A DNA stretch of 64,000 nt from Streptococcus mitis (GCF_005144795.1 NZ_SWFJ01000010.1:1-64000); one strand, 5' to 3'; shown: positions 29,437 to 39,520, numbered from the stretch's first letter. The notes: generated from the sequence alone by a model not told the origin. Numbers and translations: made by a program.

Positions 29437-31650
29437 TTATTCTGAATCTTTTGGTGTTTCTGTAAATTCTTTCTTAGGTTTGTGGTCCTTGTGATGACGT
29501 GGGCGATGAGGTCTCTCAGACTTTTCGCCTTTTTCATCACGTTCAGGTTTTGGAGGACGAGGAAGAAGAGCTTTCATAGAAGCATCCACACGTCCTTTTT
29601 CATCAATCTTGATAACCTTAACATCAACTTCGTCTCCGATTGCTACCAAGTCTTCGACATTATTGGTACGCGTCCAAGCCATCTCCGAGATATGAACAAG
29701 GGCATCTGTCTTATCAAAGAGGTTGACAAAGGCACCAAATTTCTCGATACGAACGACTTTAGCACGGTAAACTTCGTCCACCTTAGCTTCACGGACCAAG
29801 CCAGCAATAATTTCTTTAGTACGGTTAATAGCATCTTGGTCACTAGAGTAGATAGACACATTTCCTTCTTCGTCGATATCGATCTTAACGCCTGTTTCAG
29901 CGATAATCTTGTCGATGGTTTCTCCACCCTTACCGATGACAATCTTGATCTTGTCCACATCAATCTTGATGGTATCAATTTTCGGAGCAGTTGGAGCCAA
30001 TTCTGGACGAACTTCTGGAATGGTTGCTTCAATCACATCAAGGATTTCAAAACGCGCTTTCTTGGCTTGGGCAAGGGCTTCAGTCAAGATTTCTGCAGTG
30101 ATCCCTTGAATCTTGATATCCATTTGAAGGGCTGTAATACCGTCACGAGTACCTGCAACCTTAAAGTCCATATCTCCAAAGTGGTCTTCCAAACCTTGGA
30201 TATCTGTCAAGACTGTGTAATTATTTCCATCTGAGATAAGTCCCATTGCAATACCAGCTACTGGCGCCTTGATTGGCACACCACCAGCCATAAGAGCAAG
30301 CGTTCCTGCACAGATAGAGGCTTGAGATGAAGAACCGTTTGATTCCAAAACTTCTGCTACTAAACGGATAGCGTATGGGAATTCTTCCAAACTTGGCAAG
30401 ACTTGAGCAAGGGCACGCTCTCCAAGAGCACCGTGACCGATTTCACGACGACCAGGTGCACCATAACGACCAGTTTCCCCAACAGAGTATTGAGGGAAGT
30501 TATAGTGGTGCATAAAGCGTTTCTTATACTCTGGATCCAAACCATCAATGATTTGAGTTTCTCCCATTGGGGCCAAAGTCAAAACTGAAAGAGCCTGAGT
30601 TTGTCCACGAGTGAAGAGACCAGAACCGTGCACACGAGGAAGGAAGTCAACAACCGCATCCAAAGGACGGATTTCATCGACCTTACGGCCGTCAGGACGC
30701 ACCTTGTCTTCTGTAATCAAGCGGCGCACTTCAGCGTGTTCCATTTGTTCCAAGATTTCAGCCACATCACGCATGATACGGTCAAATTCTTCGTGGTCCG
30801 CATATTTTTCTTCGTAAACAGCAGTAACTTGGTCCTTAACTGCTTGAGTTGCCGCTTCACGAGCCAATTTTTCTTCTACTTGAACTGCTTTTTGGAGGTC
30901 ACTGTTGCAGGCTGCAATGATTTCAGCTTGCAAGTCAGCATCCACATGAAGCAATTCTACTTCTGCTTTTTCTTTACCAACAGCAGCAACGATTTCTTCT
31001 TGGAAGGCAATCAATTCTTTGACCGCTTCGTGCCCTTTAAGAAGGGCTTCCAACATGATTTCTTCTGACAATTCTTTAGCACCAGACTCAACCATGTTGA
31101 TAGCGTGCTTGGTACCTGCTACTGTCAATTCAAGAAGCGATTGCTCTGCTTGTTCTTGACTTGGGTTGATGATGATTTGACCATCTACATAGCCCACTTG
31201 TACCCCAGCGATTGGTCCATCAAATGGAATATCTGAAATAGAAAGCGCCAAGGATGAACCAAACATAGCAGCCATTGGTGCAGATGCATTTTCATCATAA
31301 GAAAGGACAGTGTTAATCACTTGCACTTCATTACGGAAACCTTCCGCAAACATAGGACGGATTGGACGGTCAATCAAACGCGCTGTCAAAGTAGCATCTG
31401 TTGAAGGACGTCCTTCACGTTTCATAAAGCCACCAGGAAACTTCCCAGCTGCATACATTTTTTCTTCGTAGTTGACTTGGAGTGGGAAGAAATCCCCAGT
31501 TGCCATCTTCTTAGACATAACGGCAGCAGTCAAGACAGTTGACTCACCGTAACGCACGACAACAGAGCCATTTGCCTGCTTAGCAACCTGACCAGTCTCT
31601 ACAATTAACTCACGACCCGCAAAAGTCGTTTGAAACACTTGTTTTGTCAT
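29437..31650 (-). CDS. pnp: Polynucleotide phosphorylase
   Basis: 737 residues with two RNase PH cores joined by a helical domain, then a KH domain ([14 protein letters not shown] near 560), an S1 domain ([25 protein letters not shown] near 625) and a basic His/Lys/Pro-rich tail. I start at MTKQVFQT (31650) behind AAAGGGGA; the frame extends upstream to 31764 but that part is non-coding in appearance. It degrades RNA from the 3' end using phosphate. TATAAT at 31680-31675 on the minus strand is the likely -10. Confidence 0.96.
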   Translation of the reverse strand: MTKQVFQTTFAGRELIVETGQVAKQANGSVVVRYGESTVLTAAVMSKKMATGDFFPLQVNYEEKMYAAGKFPGGFMKREGRPSTDATLTARLIDRPIRPMFAEGFRNEVQVINTVLSYDENASAPMAAMFGSSLALSISDIPFDGPIAGVQVGYVDGQIIINPSQEQAEQSLLELTVAGTKHAINMVESGAKELSEEIMLEALLKGHEAVKELIAFQEEIVAAVGKEKAEVELLHVDADLQAEIIAACNSDLQKAVQVEEKLAREAATQAVKDQVTAVYEEKYADHEEFDRIMRDVAEILEQMEHAEVRRLITEDKVRPDGRKVDEIRPLDAVVDFLPRVHGSGLFTRGQTQALSVLTLAPMGETQIIDGLDPEYKKRFMHHYNFPQYSVGETGRYGAPGRREIGHGALGERALAQVLPSLEEFPYAIRLVAEVLESNGSSSQASICAGTLALMAGGVPIKAPVAGIAMGLISDGNNYTVLTDIQGLEDHFGDMDFKVAGTRDGITALQMDIKIQGITAEILTEALAQAKKARFEILDVIEATIPEVRPELAPTAPKIDTIKIDVDKIKIVIGKGGETIDKIIAETGVKIDIDEEGNVSIYSSDQDAINRTKEIIAGLVREAKVDEVYRAKVVRIEKFGAFVNLFDKTDALVHISEMAWTRTNNVEDLVAIGDEVDVKVIKIDEKGRVDASMKALLPRPPKPERDEKGEKSERPHRPRHHKDHKPKKEFTETPKDSE

Positions 31651-31820
31651 TTTAATCCCCTTTGGATTGATGAAATTATACGCCTTGCCTACAAAAATCA
31701 AGATACTAAGGGCGTCAAAAGCAAAGTAAAAATAGGAAACTGACGAAGTCTTCGATGAAGACAAGACAGTTTATCTTTTTTACACAGCTTTTCGGCCGAG
31801 TTCAATTCTCAAGATACAAA

Positions 31821-32217
31821 TCATTAGAAAGGTTTGATGCTAAAGCATCTAAGCCTTTCACGCTAATCGCTATCATGCGATTAGCTAAATGCTTTACTAA
31901 CTCTCTCGTCAAATAATATCGATTTGACTCGCTCGTGTCGCTCTTTCCTGCCATTAGTCATTAGAAAGGTTTGATGCTAAAGCATCTAAGCCTTTCACGC
32001 TAATCGCTATCGGGCGATTAGCTAAATGCTTTACTAACTCTCTCGTCAAATAATATCGATTTGACTCGCTCGTGTCGCTCTTTCCTGCCATTAGTCATTA
32101 GAAAGGTTTGATGCTAAAGTATCTAATACCTTTCACGCTATTCGCTATCATGCAATTAGCTAAATGCTTTACTAACTCCCTCGTCAAATAACATCGATTT
32201 GACTCGCTCGTGTCGCT
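31821..32217. repeat. Three 137-bp tandem repeats with internal hairpins
   Basis: Units begin at 31821, 31958 and 32095 with TCATTAGAAAGGTTTGATGC. Units one and two are almost identical; unit three has diverged and ends near 32217. Each unit can form three stems: GATGC/GCATC in a longer imperfect AAAGG/CCTTT stem, GCTAATCG/CGATTAGC, and GTCAAAT/ATTTGAC. In unit two the loop change ATG to GGG leaves the second stem intact. I cannot assign it to BOX, RUP or SPRITE. Confidence 0.9.
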
Positions 32218-32327
32218 AAACCTTGCAGTTTGAATGCATTGTATTATTTAATACCCTCATCTTTGTATCAAGTACGTACAGAGTCTATTTTATCATATTT
32301 TTCTTAAAAAGTGCGGTCTTTACCATT

Positions 32328-32372
32328 AAAAAGGAACCATTCCCCTCACTTGAGAAGAATGGTTTGCTTTTT
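32328..32372 (-). terminator. Terminator after metF
   Basis: A long stem joins AAAAAGGAACCATTC (32328-32342) with GAATGGTTTGCTTTTT (32357-32372). Read on the minus strand it ends in a T tract. Confidence 0.85.
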
Positions 32373-32373
32373 A

Positions 32374-33240
32374 TTATCCTAGAGACTGATGATTAAATAA
32401 GGCATGGGTTGCTTGGTGGATGTATTTTGCTGTTTCGGCATTGTTCATGGTGTAGAGATGCACACCAGCCACATCCTGAGTTACCAAGTCCACGATTTGG
32501 TCCACTGCATAGGCAAGTCCTGCTGCTCTGAGCGACTCAGGGTCATGCTCATACTTATCTAAGATGGCTTTAAATTTGCGTGGAAGATGGATATTCTCAC
32601 AAGTCTTCAATAGACGGAGAGCCTGGTTTCGATTCAGAATTGGCATAATCCCCGCATGAATGGGAACATCAATCCCAGCCAAGATGCACTTGTCTTGGAA
32701 ATCATAGAAGCGCTCATTGTCAAAGAAAAGCTGAGTTACGAGACTCGAACAGCCTGCATCTACTTTCTTCTTAAGGTTTTGGATATCTGAAATCTGATTT
32801 GGTGAATCTGGATGCCCTTCTGGATAGCAAGCACCAACAATATCAAAGTGAGGGGCTTGTTCCTTGATGAACTCAATCAAGTCGGTTGCATAGCGGAAAT
32901 CCTTTTGAGGTTCCACGTCTGGAATAATATCCCCTCGAAGAGCCAAGATTTTCTGCACCCCAACCTTGTCCAAGTCAGCAATAGTTTCAGCCACCTTGTC
33001 CTTAGTCAAATAGATGGCTGGCAAGTGAGCAATAGTCGGAATCGCCAAGTCATTTTGGATAAAGTCAGCCAAACGAACCGTCGTTTCCTTGATATTAAAT
33101 TTATTATTGCTGGCAGTCACACTGATAAAGTGGGGAGCCAACTCCTGCATATCTTGAAGAGCAGAAATAATGTTATCATTACCCACGGCTGGGTTGGGAG
33201 GGAACACTTCAAATGAGAGTGACGGTGTTTGGCGTGACAT
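32374..33240 (-). CDS. metF: 5,10-methylenetetrahydrofolate reductase
   Basis: 288 residues of the FAD-dependent TIM-barrel MetF family. LSFEVFPPN at the N-terminus carries the catalytic Glu, and FFDNERFYDF and AGIMP are typical later motifs. I choose the ATG at 33240: AAGGA lies eight bases before it, while an ATG two codons earlier is too close. It makes 5-methyl-THF, the methyl donor for MetE, which lies 104 bp upstream in the same direction. Confidence 0.95.
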   Translation of the reverse strand: MSRQTPSLSFEVFPPNPAVGNDNIISALQDMQELAPHFISVTASNNKFNIKETTVRLADFIQNDLAIPTIAHLPAIYLTKDKVAETIADLDKVGVQKILALRGDIIPDVEPQKDFRYATDLIEFIKEQAPHFDIVGACYPEGHPDSPNQISDIQNLKKKVDAGCSSLVTQLFFDNERFYDFQDKCILAGIDVPIHAGIMPILNRNQALRLLKTCENIHLPRKFKAILDKYEHDPESLRAAGLAYAVDQIVDLVTQDVAGVHLYTMNNAETAKYIHQATHALFNHQSLG

Positions 33241-33344
33241 AGTCATTATCCTTTTCTAGTTGATTTTTTTTCGTTAGCTGGATTCCTAGAATCCAAGTGA
33301 AACAGGCAGATTGACCAAACAGCGCTTCTAGAGAAATCCTTATC

Positions 33345-35594
33345 TTACAATTTCTCACGCGCAGCTTTAGCTGCTTCAACAAGGCGGATCAAGCTTTCTT
33401 TTGTTTCTGGAATACCACGTGTTTTCAAACCACAGTCAGGGTTGATCCAAACTTTCTTGCTTGGCACTTTAGCAAGGATGGCTTCGATTGTGTGGTCGAT
33501 TTCGCCTTCGTTTGGTACACGAGGTGAGTGGATATCATAAACCCCAGGTCCCACTTCTGTTTGGAAGTTTTTCGCTTTGAGTTCGTCCAAGATTTCAAGG
33601 TTTGAACGGCTAGCCTCAAATGAGATAACGTCCGCATCCATGTTGTCGATAGCTGGAATGATATCTGTAAATTCTGAGTAACACATGTGAGTGTGGATTT
33701 GTGTGTCTGGCGCTACTGTTGAGTGTACCAAGCGGAAGGCAGGAATTGCCCAGTCAAGATAGTCTTCGTACCAGTCGCTACGACGGAGCGGCAATTTTTC
33801 ACGAAGAGCAGCCTCATCGATTTGAATGATTTTCACACCAGCAGCTTCAAGGTCAAGCACTTCATCCTTGATAGCAAGGGCGATTTGAAGAGTTGAATCC
33901 TTGATAGAGATGTCTTCACGTGGGAATGACCAGTTGAGGATGGTAACAGGTCCAGTCAACATACCTTTAACAGGTTTGTTTGTACGGCTTTGTGCATAGC
34001 TAGACCATTTAACAGTGATAGGGTTAAGACGAGTTACATCACCCCAGATGATTGGTGGTTTAACCCCACGCATACCGTATGACTGTACCCAACCATTTTT
34101 AGAGAAGAGGTAGCCTGACAAGTTTTGACCGAAGTACTCAACCATGTCATTACGCTCAAATTCACCGTGAACAAGGACATCAAAGTCGATATCTTCTTGC
34201 CATTTGATCCATTCGTCAATTGTTTCAGCAAGGAAAGCATCGTACTCTTCTTGAGACAATTCACCTTTACGGTAAGCCAAACGCTTCGCACGAACTTCTT
34301 TTGTTTGAGGGAATGAACCAATCGTTGTTGTTGGAAGAGCTGGAAGTTTGAAAGCTTCTTCTTGGATAGCTTCACGTTCTGCAAAGGCTGGCAAACGAGT
34401 GTAGTCTGCGTCTGTCAAGCCAGCGATACGCGCACGAAGTTCCGCATTTTCACCAACACGCTCAGTCGCAAAGAGTTCTTTGTTGGCTGCAAGTGCTTCT
34501 TCACCTTGACCATTGAGGATAGCATCCAAATCACGAATCTCATCCAATTTTTCAACTGCAAAGGCAAAGTGGTTCAAGATTGCTGGTTCAAATTCTTCAT
34601 TAGCAGTTGTAAATGGCACATGAAGAAGTGAGCATGAACTTGTCAAGACAATATTTTCAGCTGGGATTTGCTCAAGAATAGCCAAGCTCTTTTCGTAGTT
34701 GTTACGCCAGATGTTTTTACCATTGACAATACCTGCGTAGAGAGTCTTGTCAGCTGGGAAGCCACCTTTAACCAATTCAAGAGTTTTCTTACCTTCAACG
34801 AAATCAAGACCGATAGCATCTACTGGCAAGTTTACAAGGTCAGCGTAGACGTCACGAACGTCTCCGAAGTAAGTTTGAAGCAAGACTTCAAGACCTTTTT
34901 TGTCAGCCAAGAGTTTGTTGTAGAGATTTAAGAAGAGGGCTTTTTCTTCGGCAGTCAAATCTTTCACAAGAGCCGCTTCGTCCAATTGGATGCGAGTCGC
35001 ACCAAGTTCTGCCAATTTTGCAAAAACTTCTTGGTAAGCAGCAACTAAGCTGTCTACAAAGTCTTCTGCTTTCACGCCTTCTTCAAAGTCTGACAATTGA
35101 AGGAAAGTGAATGGACCTACAAGAACTGGACGAGTGTTCAATCCAAGTTCTTTTGCTTCTTGGAACTCATCAAAGATTTTGTGACCTGCAAGTTTGACTT
35201 GAGTGTCTTTTTCAAATTTAGGAACGATGTAGTGGTAGTTGGTGTTGAACCATTTCTTCATTGGAAGGGCGCGAACGTCTCCTTTTTCTCCTTGGTAACC
35301 ACGACCCAAAGCGAAGTATCGCTCAAGGTCAGACAAGTCCAAGTTTTGAACTGAAGCAGGTACCACGTTGAAAAGGAAAGCTGCATCTAGGAAGTTGTCA
35401 TAGTGAGAAAAGTCATTTGATGGAATTTCAGTGATGCCTTTTTCTTTGACAATGTTCCAGTGTTTAGCACGCAAATCTTTTGCGGCCGCCAAGAGTTCTT
35501 CTTCTGAGATTTCTTTTCTAAAGTATTTTTCAGTTGTAAATTTTAATTCGCGGAATTCGCCCAAACGAGGGAAACCGATGATTGTAGTTGACAT
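33345..35594 (-). CDS. metE: Cobalamin-independent methionine synthase
   Basis: 749 residues. The C-terminal catalytic barrel has zinc ligands at HTHMCYSEF (His and Cys), Glu nearby and the final Cys in [10 protein letters not shown] start at [12 protein letters not shown] (35594), eight bases after GGAGG; the frame is open further upstream but without a better start. It transfers the methyl group of 5-methyl-THF to homocysteine. It is the first gene of metE-metF under the palindrome at 35675-35695. Confidence 0.97.
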   Translation of the reverse strand: MSTTIIGFPRLGEFRELKFTTEKYFRKEISEEELLAAAKDLRAKHWNIVKEKGITEIPSNDFSHYDNFLDAAFLFNVVPASVQNLDLSDLERYFALGRGYQGEKGDVRALPMKKWFNTNYHYIVPKFEKDTQVKLAGHKIFDEFQEAKELGLNTRPVLVGPFTFLQLSDFEEGVKAEDFVDSLVAAYQEVFAKLAELGATRIQLDEAALVKDLTAEEKALFLNLYNKLLADKKGLEVLLQTYFGDVRDVYADLVNLPVDAIGLDFVEGKKTLELVKGGFPADKTLYAGIVNGKNIWRNNYEKSLAILEQIPAENIVLTSSCSLLHVPFTTANEEFEPAILNHFAFAVEKLDEIRDLDAILNGQGEEALAANKELFATERVGENAELRARIAGLTDADYTRLPAFAEREAIQEEAFKLPALPTTTIGSFPQTKEVRAKRLAYRKGELSQEEYDAFLAETIDEWIKWQEDIDFDVLVHGEFERNDMVEYFGQNLSGYLFSKNGWVQSYGMRGVKPPIIWGDVTRLNPITVKWSSYAQSRTNKPVKGMLTGPVTILNWSFPREDISIKDSTLQIALAIKDEVLDLEAAGVKIIQIDEAALREKLPLRRSDWYEDYLDWAIPAFRLVHSTVAPDTQIHTHMCYSEFTDIIPAIDNMDADVISFEASRSNLEILDELKAKNFQTEVGPGVYDIHSPRVPNEGEIDHTIEAILAKVPSKKVWINPDCGLKTRGIPETKESLIRLVEAAKAAREKL

Positions 35595-35674
35595 GATGTG
35601 TCCTCCAAAATTTGTTGTTGAAACTATCTTAACAGAAAAGAAATCATCTGTATAATTGTAAAAAATTAGGCTTT

Positions 35675-35695
35675 GATATAGTTTGAAACTATATC
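35675..35695. promoter_or_regulatory. MtaR/MetR-type methionine regulator box upstream of metE
   Basis: TATAGTTTGAAACTATA (35677-35693) is a perfect palindrome apart from its centre and is flanked by GA and TC that extend it to 21 bp. It matches the MET-box of the streptococcal LysR regulator MtaR/MetR. It lies just above a minus-strand promoter with a weak -35 (TATACA as -10 near 35650), as expected for an activator site. Confidence 0.88.
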
Positions 35696-35838
35696 TCCAT
35701 TTTAGACAAAAGAAAAAGACTTGAGACAAATACCTCAAATCCTTTGTGTAGCTTGTTTTTTAACAATATTTCAGTTAGGCTCTTCAAACGTGTTATTAGT
35801 AATTCTTATAAGTGACTATGGCTTGTTATTAGAAAAGA

Positions 35839-36201
35839 CTATAGGTTGATCCCCTTCTCTCGGAGATTTGACAGACACTCCTTATAGTAGGCAGCATCAT
35901 GTTCGCTGTATATAGGACTTTTCAGCTTTTCCTCTGCTAAGTCTTGATAAGGAGGGCAGGTCTTACCTCGGTAGTTCTTGTCCAACCACTCTGGACTGAC
36001 ATTGTAGCCACGGACAGCCATTTCCTTCATGATCAAGTCATGATAGGCATAGAGACGATAGGGCGAGTGGGTAAAGACATAGTCCACCGTCGCATGCTTT
36101 CTGCCCCAGCCATTGCCACGCAGGGCGCAACACTCTCGATGTTGCCCCAAGAGTTGAGGACGGGGAAGTTGTGAAACCAAAGCCTCATGCCAAAGTCTCA
36201 T
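35839..36201 (-). CDS. Pyrimidine dimer DNA glycosylase-like protein
   Basis: 120 residues beginning MRLWHEALVSQLPRPQLLGQ, then a HRECCALRGNGWGRKHATVDYVF segment. This is the conserved pattern of the Pyr_excise family (related to T4 endonuclease V). It may cut DNA at UV dimers, but bacterial members are little tested. Its start overlaps the end of the DUF1722 gene by 17 bases. Confidence 0.8.
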   Translation of the reverse strand: MRLWHEALVSQLPRPQLLGQHRECCALRGNGWGRKHATVDYVFTHSPYRLYAYHDLIMKEMAVRGYNVSPEWLDKNYRGKTCPPYQDLAEEKLKSPIYSEHDAAYYKECLSNLREKGINL

Positions 36202-36589
36202 GGGCGTCTCCTTTCAGTAAAGTCGAATGTTGCAAGTAGGTATTGGGATAGCGTTCAAGCAAGTCTCTCGTCTTAGCAATTAAGTCTTCTTTGGTGGCAT
36301 GACCAGAGTGATAACGCTCCAGTAAAAACATATAATCCTTGCGTTCAGTCTCCGTTGCTTTCTTCTTGAAATATCCCCAAATATGCTGAAAGGCATTGCA
36401 AACCTGACCCCTGTGTTCTGGAATCTGACAGGCACGGTCAATCATCTCCTGAACCTGACTCACTTCCACCTCTTCATTCTTCAAGTATTGGCGAATCTCA
36501 TTGTAAACATTGCTGGAATGGCTCAAAACAAGGTATTTATTTTCCGCCCAGAGTCGCTGACAAAGGGCACGTTGGTTGTTATTTTCCAT
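36185..36589 (-). CDS. DUF1722 (YbgA-like) protein
   Basis: 134 residues. KYLVLSHSSNVYNEIRQYL, then AFQHIWGYFKKKATETERKDY and YPNTYLQHSTLL follow the DUF1722/YbgA pattern. YbgA domains often occur next to or fused with photolyase-related genes. Here the partner is a pyrimidine-dimer glycosylase-like protein translated from the overlapping gene. A role in repair of light-damaged DNA is a reasonable inference. Confidence 0.75.
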   Translation of the reverse strand: MENNNQRALCQRLWAENKYLVLSHSSNVYNEIRQYLKNEEVEVSQVQEMIDRACQIPEHRGQVCNAFQHIWGYFKKKATETERKDYMFLLERYHSGHATKEDLIAKTRDLLERYPNTYLQHSTLLKGDAHETLA

Positions 36590-36619
36590 ATTTCTCCTTA
36601 CTTTCTACTAGTTCCCCGG

Positions 36620-36897
36620 AAATATGGAAACAAAGTTATATCTTAAAAATGAGCGGAATATGAGCGAATAAATAGTGTTTTTTGTACTTCCTGATTTTTC
36701 TAACCTTGGTTTACAGATAGTTGGAGACAACGACAAATGGTTGCTGCACTCAATCCTGTCAATTCTTGTACCACTGCATTTGTTATCTGATAATGCTCTT
36801 CAAGATAAGACTCTAACCCACTCACCCCATACGACCATTCCCATCTTCAAAAGGTGGAATAATTTCTAACTCAAAATGTACAATAAACCATTCATCT
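36620..36897 (-). pseudogene. Decayed Fic protein gene with winged-helix C-terminus
   Basis: The minus strand encodes EWFIVHFELEIIPPFEDGNGRMG, the end of a Fic domain. A frame change then leads to LESYLEEHYQITNAVVQELTGLSAATICRCL, the helix-turn-helix seen at the C-terminus of many Fic proteins. A second frame change leads to LEKSGSTKNTIYSL. The catalytic His of HPFxDGNGR is Pro here. The 5' part of the gene is missing, replaced by the intact Fic gene immediately upstream. Confidence 0.7.
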
Positions 36898-36899
36898 CT

Positions 36900-37670
36900 T
36901 TAGTCTATTTCTAAATCATGTTGCCCAGCTAATAAGAGATTTTCAAAAAATCGTTCCAGATATTCTGTTTTTTTCTGGAATAGCTTTGCATTATCAAGAA
37001 CAAGAGCATCTCGAAAATACTTTGCATTTTCTTGGAAGGGTTTGTTGTCTACCTGAAATCCCATAGTTCTAAGATATTTAATCAAAAATACTGTTATGGT
37101 TCGAGTATTTCCTTCTCCAAAAGGATGAATTTGCCAAATACCTGAAATAAAAGTCTTAATATGTTGCACTACTTCAATATCAGATTTTCCTCGATAGTCA
37201 AATTGACTTTCCTGCTGAAAATCATAGGTCAAACTATCTGCTACCGTGCGAAAATCATCATATATGACACTGTCTCCGTTTAAAACAGCCTCACTTTTTG
37301 TAATGTTATAAGAGCGGTATTCTCCCAAGGGAATGCCTTGTGGCAGGAGACCAAAGAAAAGCTCTCTATGAATCACTTTCAATGTTGTTGGAGCAAATTT
37401 AAAGGCATTAGAGGACAAGAGTTCCACAATTCTCATAGCAACAAGGTCTGCTTCTCTTGTGCTATCATCCGTCTCTTGGTGATAAACCGTTACTTGATCA
37501 TAAACTTCTTGATAAGTCAACTTTCCTTGAGAATTTTGCTCTGCTAGTTCTCTCATATACGGCGACGGCTCTAAATCATCTACCTTTTGTAAACCAAATC
37601 CCGTTTCCCATAAGTCTAACTTGGTCTGATAAGAGAGGTTGGGATTATCAATTTCATAAGTCGGTGTCAT
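36900..37670 (-). CDS. Fic/DOC-family protein
   Basis: 256 residues with the Fic motif HPFGEGNTRT starting at His182. The His and the anion-binding region are intact, so transfer of AMP (or another nucleotide group) to a target is likely. Residues about 20-60 resemble a VbhA-type antitoxin helix fused to the toxin: the inhibitory [ST]xxxE[GN] site appears to be LQKVDD at 27-32, with Asp in place of Glu (inference). It lies 201 bp after hsdM on the same strand. Fic genes are frequent guests in type I restriction loci; the target is unknown. Confidence 0.88.
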   Translation of the reverse strand: MTPTYEIDNPNLSYQTKLDLWETGFGLQKVDDLEPSPYMRELAEQNSQGKLTYQEVYDQVTVYHQETDDSTREADLVAMRIVELLSSNAFKFAPTTLKVIHRELFFGLLPQGIPLGEYRSYNITKSEAVLNGDSVIYDDFRTVADSLTYDFQQESQFDYRGKSDIEVVQHIKTFISGIWQIHPFGEGNTRTITVFLIKYLRTMGFQVDNKPFQENAKYFRDALVLDNAKLFQKKTEYLERFFENLLLAGQHDLEID

Positions 37671-37871
37671 GGTTTTCCTTTCTAGGCAAGCTTCCAGTAA
37701 AATCTTTATATTCTATTCTACCATATTAAATCTTTAAGCTCGTTATACAATTTCATAGTTCTCTGTTCTATAGAGCTTGAAGAAAACTCCTCCTCGCTAA
37801 TGTTAGAAAATACAACTATATCAGCCTAGATAAAATTTTATCTTAGAATATGAGCGAATCAATTACTCTTA
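37671..37871 (-). other. Spacer between hsdM and fic with a possible coding relic
   Basis: One minus-strand frame reads DIVVFSNISEEEFSSSSIEQ and continues to LKDLIW and stop with no start codon, so it may be the tail of a lost protein. GAATATGAGCGAAT at 37846-37859 repeats the sequence at 36656-36669 on the other side of fic. Confidence 0.35.
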
Positions 37872-39473
37872 TCACCCTTCAAACTCCTTCAAAAACTCTT
37901 TGAGCTCGGCATCGGCTTCTGGTGTGGTTCCGTGGAGTTGACCGAGCATTTCAAGTAGAGAAGCGGTTTGGTTTTGGATTGCTTGATTTGTCGTGTTGAT
38001 CTTGCTGACGATATCTGTCAGTGGTTCGACTTCTTCTTCCTCAAAGGTATCTACATAGCGAGGGATATTGAGGTTATAGTCATTTTCGACGATTTCTTCA
38101 TAGCTTGCTAGATGGGCAAACTTGTCAATCTCCTCACGTGACTTGTAGGCTTCCAGAATCTTCTCGATATGAGCATCCGTCATGATATTCTGGTTTTTCC
38201 CTTTATCAAACTCCTTAGAAGCATCGATAAAGTAGACATTACGATTGGTACGGTTCTTTTTGAGAATGATGACCGTAGTCGGAATGCTGGTATTAAAGAA
38301 GATATTGGCAGGTAGACCGATAACCGTGTCAATGGCCCCTTCTTCTAACAAGGCCTTACGAATGGTCCCTTCCGCATTTCCACGGAAAAGAACCCCGTGA
38401 GGAAGGACGATAGCCATAACTCCATTATCCTGCTTGAGATGGTAGTAACCATGCAAAAGAAAGGCAAAATCAGCCTTGGACTGGGGCGCTAGTTTCCCAA
38501 AAGGAGAGAAACGAGGGTCCGCCATAAAGCCTGAACTTGCTGACCACTTGGCAGAGTATGGTGGGTTCATGAGAACACCATCAAAGTTAGTCGGTTCTTG
38601 AGTCGGCCAGTCTTCATCTAGTGTATCGGCATTGTGGAGAAATTGATTCTCAACAGGAACACCGTGTAGAATCATGTTCATCCGAGCCAAGTTATAGGTC
38701 GAGGTATTGAGTTCCTGACCAAAGTAGACCACTGTCTGCGGTTTATGAGAGTATTTCTTGGCATTGAGCAAGAGAGAGCCAGAGCCCATAGTCGCATCAT
38801 AGATGGTAAAACCTAGCTGGTTCTCACGTCCCAAAAAGGCAATCTGAGTCATAAGTTTGGCAACAGGCTGAGGTGTATAGAACTCACCAGCCTTCTTACC
38901 CGAGTCAGTCGCAAACTGACCAATCAGATACTCATAAGCATCTCCCAGCATATCACCAGCATGACCAGCCACATCTAGCACAGCCAACTCCTTCATGACT
39001 GCCGCCACCGTTTGGTTTTGCTTTTGCGGAGTTGCCCCTAACTTTTTGGAATAGAGGTCAATATCTTCAAAGAGGTTTTCATAGAGTTCATCACTCTGCT
39101 CAATATCACGAAAACCCTGAGCCAAATCTTCCAGCTGGAAAGTCCCCTCATTGACACGTGCTACAAGAGCCGTAAAGGTCAAGTCAGGCTTGATACTATA
39201 GTTGAGTTCGTCCTTCATCACTGCAAGAAGATCCTCGTGGGTGTCCGCATCCTCATAGTAGTTGCGATAGACTTCAAGGGCAGCCTCTAGACTCTCACTC
39301 CCCTCCTCCATAGTCTCCGCCACAAAAAAGAGCATCTTATCTGATAGATACTTATAAAAGACCATGCCCAAAAGATAGGACTTGTAGTCATTAGCATCCA
39401 TCTTAGAGCGGAGAACATCCGCTGAGTTCCACAGGGCTTGGTAAAGCGACTGGGAAGTTTGTGTTGTTTCCAT
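37872..39473 (-). CDS. hsdM: Type I restriction-modification DNA methyltransferase subunit
   Basis: 533 residues. The SAM-binding motif DATMGSGSLL begins at residue 226 and the adenine N6-methylase motif NPPY is at 303-306; an HsdM_N helical domain precedes them. I start at METTQTSQ (39473), 11 codons inside the longest frame. With HsdS it should form an active adenine methylase. No HsdR gene lies in the window, so the locus may be methylation-only or use another nuclease. Confidence 0.95.
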   Translation of the reverse strand: METTQTSQSLYQALWNSADVLRSKMDANDYKSYLLGMVFYKYLSDKMLFFVAETMEEGSESLEAALEVYRNYYEDADTHEDLLAVMKDELNYSIKPDLTFTALVARVNEGTFQLEDLAQGFRDIEQSDELYENLFEDIDLYSKKLGATPQKQNQTVAAVMKELAVLDVAGHAGDMLGDAYEYLIGQFATDSGKKAGEFYTPQPVAKLMTQIAFLGRENQLGFTIYDATMGSGSLLLNAKKYSHKPQTVVYFGQELNTSTYNLARMNMILHGVPVENQFLHNADTLDEDWPTQEPTNFDGVLMNPPYSAKWSASSGFMADPRFSPFGKLAPQSKADFAFLLHGYYHLKQDNGVMAIVLPHGVLFRGNAEGTIRKALLEEGAIDTVIGLPANIFFNTSIPTTVIILKKNRTNRNVYFIDASKEFDKGKNQNIMTDAHIEKILEAYKSREEIDKFAHLASYEEIVENDYNLNIPRYVDTFEEEEVEPLTDIVSKINTTNQAIQNQTASLLEMLGQLHGTTPEADAELKEFLKEFEG

Positions 39474-39520
39474 AATGTTTCTTTCTATCCTTAATCGTTT
39501 CAACAATACATAAAAATAGT

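Larger units (their letters stand above)
31651..32373. other. 723-bp intergenic region between metF and pnp
   Basis: It contains the pnp promoter region at the left, three 137-bp tandem repeats at 31821-32217, and the metF terminator at the right. No convincing gene is present. A 49-codon minus-strand frame begins in the first repeat unit, but the 137-bp period is not a multiple of three. Confidence 0.7.

Noticed and set aside
31821-31970. 49-codon minus-strand frame in the first 137-bp repeat
   Set aside because: The period is not divisible by three, the frame is not shared by the other units, and there is no ribosome site.
31821-32217. 137-bp repeats as a CRISPR array
   Set aside because: Units are contiguous with no unique spacers and are too long.
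36675-36869. Plus-strand 64-codon frame in the Fic relic
   Set aside because: It has no ribosome site, and the minus strand explains the sequence as Fic debris.
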